A stretch of 49,083 bases of DNA from Marmoricola sp. (lineage in GTDB: Bacteria; Actinomycetota; Actinomycetes; Propionibacteriales; Nocardioidaceae), in the NCBI GenBank assembly GCA_025965315.1, contig JAOPXD010000069.1, forward strand, positions 1-49,083, read 5' to 3'. Below, one piece after another: positions 48,264 through 49,083 of this stretch. How positions within the stretch are numbered: position 1 is the stretch's first letter; each line of letters begins with the position of its first letter. Below the pieces are notes generated by a model that was not told the origin of the DNA, made no database searches, and saw nothing but the letters and a program-made list of their open reading frames with translations. A program made the position numbers and the translations under genes.

Positions 48264-49083
48264 ATGCCCCTGGACCTGACTGCGGACGTCGTCGCGCTCA
48301 CCGAAGCACTGGTCGACATCGAGTCGGTCAGCCGCAACGAGAAGTCGATCACCGACGAGATCGAGGCTGCCCTCGCGGGGCTCGCGCACCTGAGGGTGAC
48401 CAGGATCGGGAACTCCCTGGTCGCGCGGACCGAGCTCGGCCGCGGTGAGCGGGTGGTGATCGCGGGGCACGTCGACACGGTCCCGCTGAACGACAACCTG
48501 CCCTCGCGCAACGACGGCACCCTGCTGCACGGCCTGGGCACCTGCGACATGAAGGGCGGTGTCGCGGTGGCGCTCAAGCTCGCCGCCGACGTCACCGACC
48601 CGGTCCGCGACATCACGTACGTGTTCTACGAGGGCGAGGAGATCGACGCCACCTACAACGGTCTCCGCCTGATCGGCGAGGCCCGTCCCGAGCTGCTGGC
48701 AGCGGACTTCGCCATCCTGATGGAGCCCTCCGACGGCGGCATCGAGGCAGGCTGCCAGGGCACCTTGCGGGTCGAGGTCACCACCCGCGGCGAGCGAGCC
48801 CACCCCGCGCGGTCGTGGCGCGGGGCGAACGCGATCCACGGTGCTGCTGCGGTCCTGGGCCGCCTCAACGGCTACGTCGCGCGCACACCGGTGATCGACG
48901 GGCTGGAGTACCACGAGGGGCTGAACGCCGTCCTGATCAGCGGGGGAGTCGCCACGAACGTCATCCCCGACGCCTGCGTGATCACCGTGAACCACCGCTT
49001 CGCCCCGGACCGGTCCGAGGCCGAGGCGCTCGCGTTCGTCACCGACTTCTTCGACGGCTTCGAGGTCGCCGTCACGGACTCGG
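48264..49083 (+). CDS. dapE: Succinyl-diaminopimelate desuccinylase DapE (3' truncated by window edge)
   Basis: The first 273 residues from ATG 48264 are present. Metal ligands H69 and D71 in AGHVDTVPL, D95 in GTCDMKGG, and E125/E126 in YEGEEID follow the M20 dinuclear zinc layout. LISGGVATNVIPDACVITVNHRFAP is the dimerisation/lid domain start. Removes succinate from SDAP to give LL-DAP after DapC. The C-terminal about 80 residues lie beyond the window. Confidence 0.93.
   Translation, partial: MPLDLTADVVALTEALVDIESVSRNEKSITDEIEAALAGLAHLRVTRIGNSLVARTELGRGERVVIAGHVDTVPLNDNLPSRNDGTLLHGLGTCDMKGGVAVALKLAADVTDPVRDITYVFYEGEEIDATYNGLRLIGEARPELLAADFAILMEPSDGGIEAGCQGTLRVEVTTRGERAHPARSWRGANAIHGAAAVLGRLNGYVARTPVIDGLEYHEGLNAVLISGGVATNVIPDACVITVNHRFAPDRSEAEALAFVTDFFDGFEVAVTDS

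Noticed and set aside
1-49083. Prophage, IS element or CRISPR
   Set aside because: No integrase, transposase, terminal repeats or regularly spaced repeats were found by reading; only short inverted repeats occur.

Overview
The window is about 49 kb of very GC-rich, densely packed DNA. It shows frequent GTG starts, many stop/start overlaps and no intergenic gap longer than about 200 bases. Mycothiol biosynthesis (mshB), the succinylase lysine/DAP branch (dapC, dapD, dapE), a 7Fe FdxA, an F420-type LLM oxidoreductase, DUF5808 and a caa3/CtaG-type assembly protein together indicate a mycolate-free or Nocardioides-like actinobacterium. Nocardioidaceae is my best inference, but it cannot be proven from this sequence. 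I saw no rRNA, tRNA, CRISPR array, transposase, integrase or phage gene.

Layout. 1-605: 3' end of ychF. 629-7040: a MerR-DICT regulator divergent from a tightly coupled seven-gene operon (small protein, FHA protein, sigma region-2-only protein, FAD oxidoreductase, Rossmann protein, CPBP membrane protease homologue, SDR). A perfect 21-bp inverted repeat lies between them. The architecture recalls actinobacterial light/oxidative-stress (Lit-like) loci without photolyase or crt genes, and it is the best candidate here for an undescribed system. 7037-9406: a YdjI/YdjG-like SPFH plus zinc-ribbon membrane-stress pair. 9584-16862: CorA-type transporter, LpxL-like acyltransferase, secreted GH16 glucanase with Ig repeats, VOC protein, small proteins, RNase HI, LPNTG wall protein, CtaG-like protein. 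16897-23787: small enzymes, a frameshifted truncated haemoglobin, threonine aldolase, and a large DUF6421 fusion divergent from an Lrp/AsnC regulator.

23827-33779 is a catabolic island: frameshifted zinc-type alcohol dehydrogenase, GMC alcohol/sterol-type oxidase, CYP125-like P450, two TetR regulators, an LLM oxidoreductase, a DapB-like dehydrogenase, and a 2,4-dienoyl-CoA-reductase-type flavoenzyme. Together these suggest oxidation of steroid or other hydrophobic substrates. 33788-37738: two secreted proteins, a decayed PIN toxin, and modABC for molybdate uptake. 37825-40356: PaaI-type thioesterase, TetR and an Old Yellow Enzyme bracketed by two copies of the same 19-bp palindrome, a self-contained regulon. 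40360-49083: lipoprotein, acyl-CoA thioesterase, Nudix, mshB, GNAT, fdxA-dapC, lysozyme-like protein, dapD, VOC protein and the start of dapE.

At least fifteen genes carry a TANNNT -10 hexamer exactly 6-7 bases before the start codon, which predicts widespread leaderless transcription. Two genes (truncated haemoglobin, alcohol dehydrogenase) carry single-base frameshifts that are either real pseudogenes or sequencing errors.
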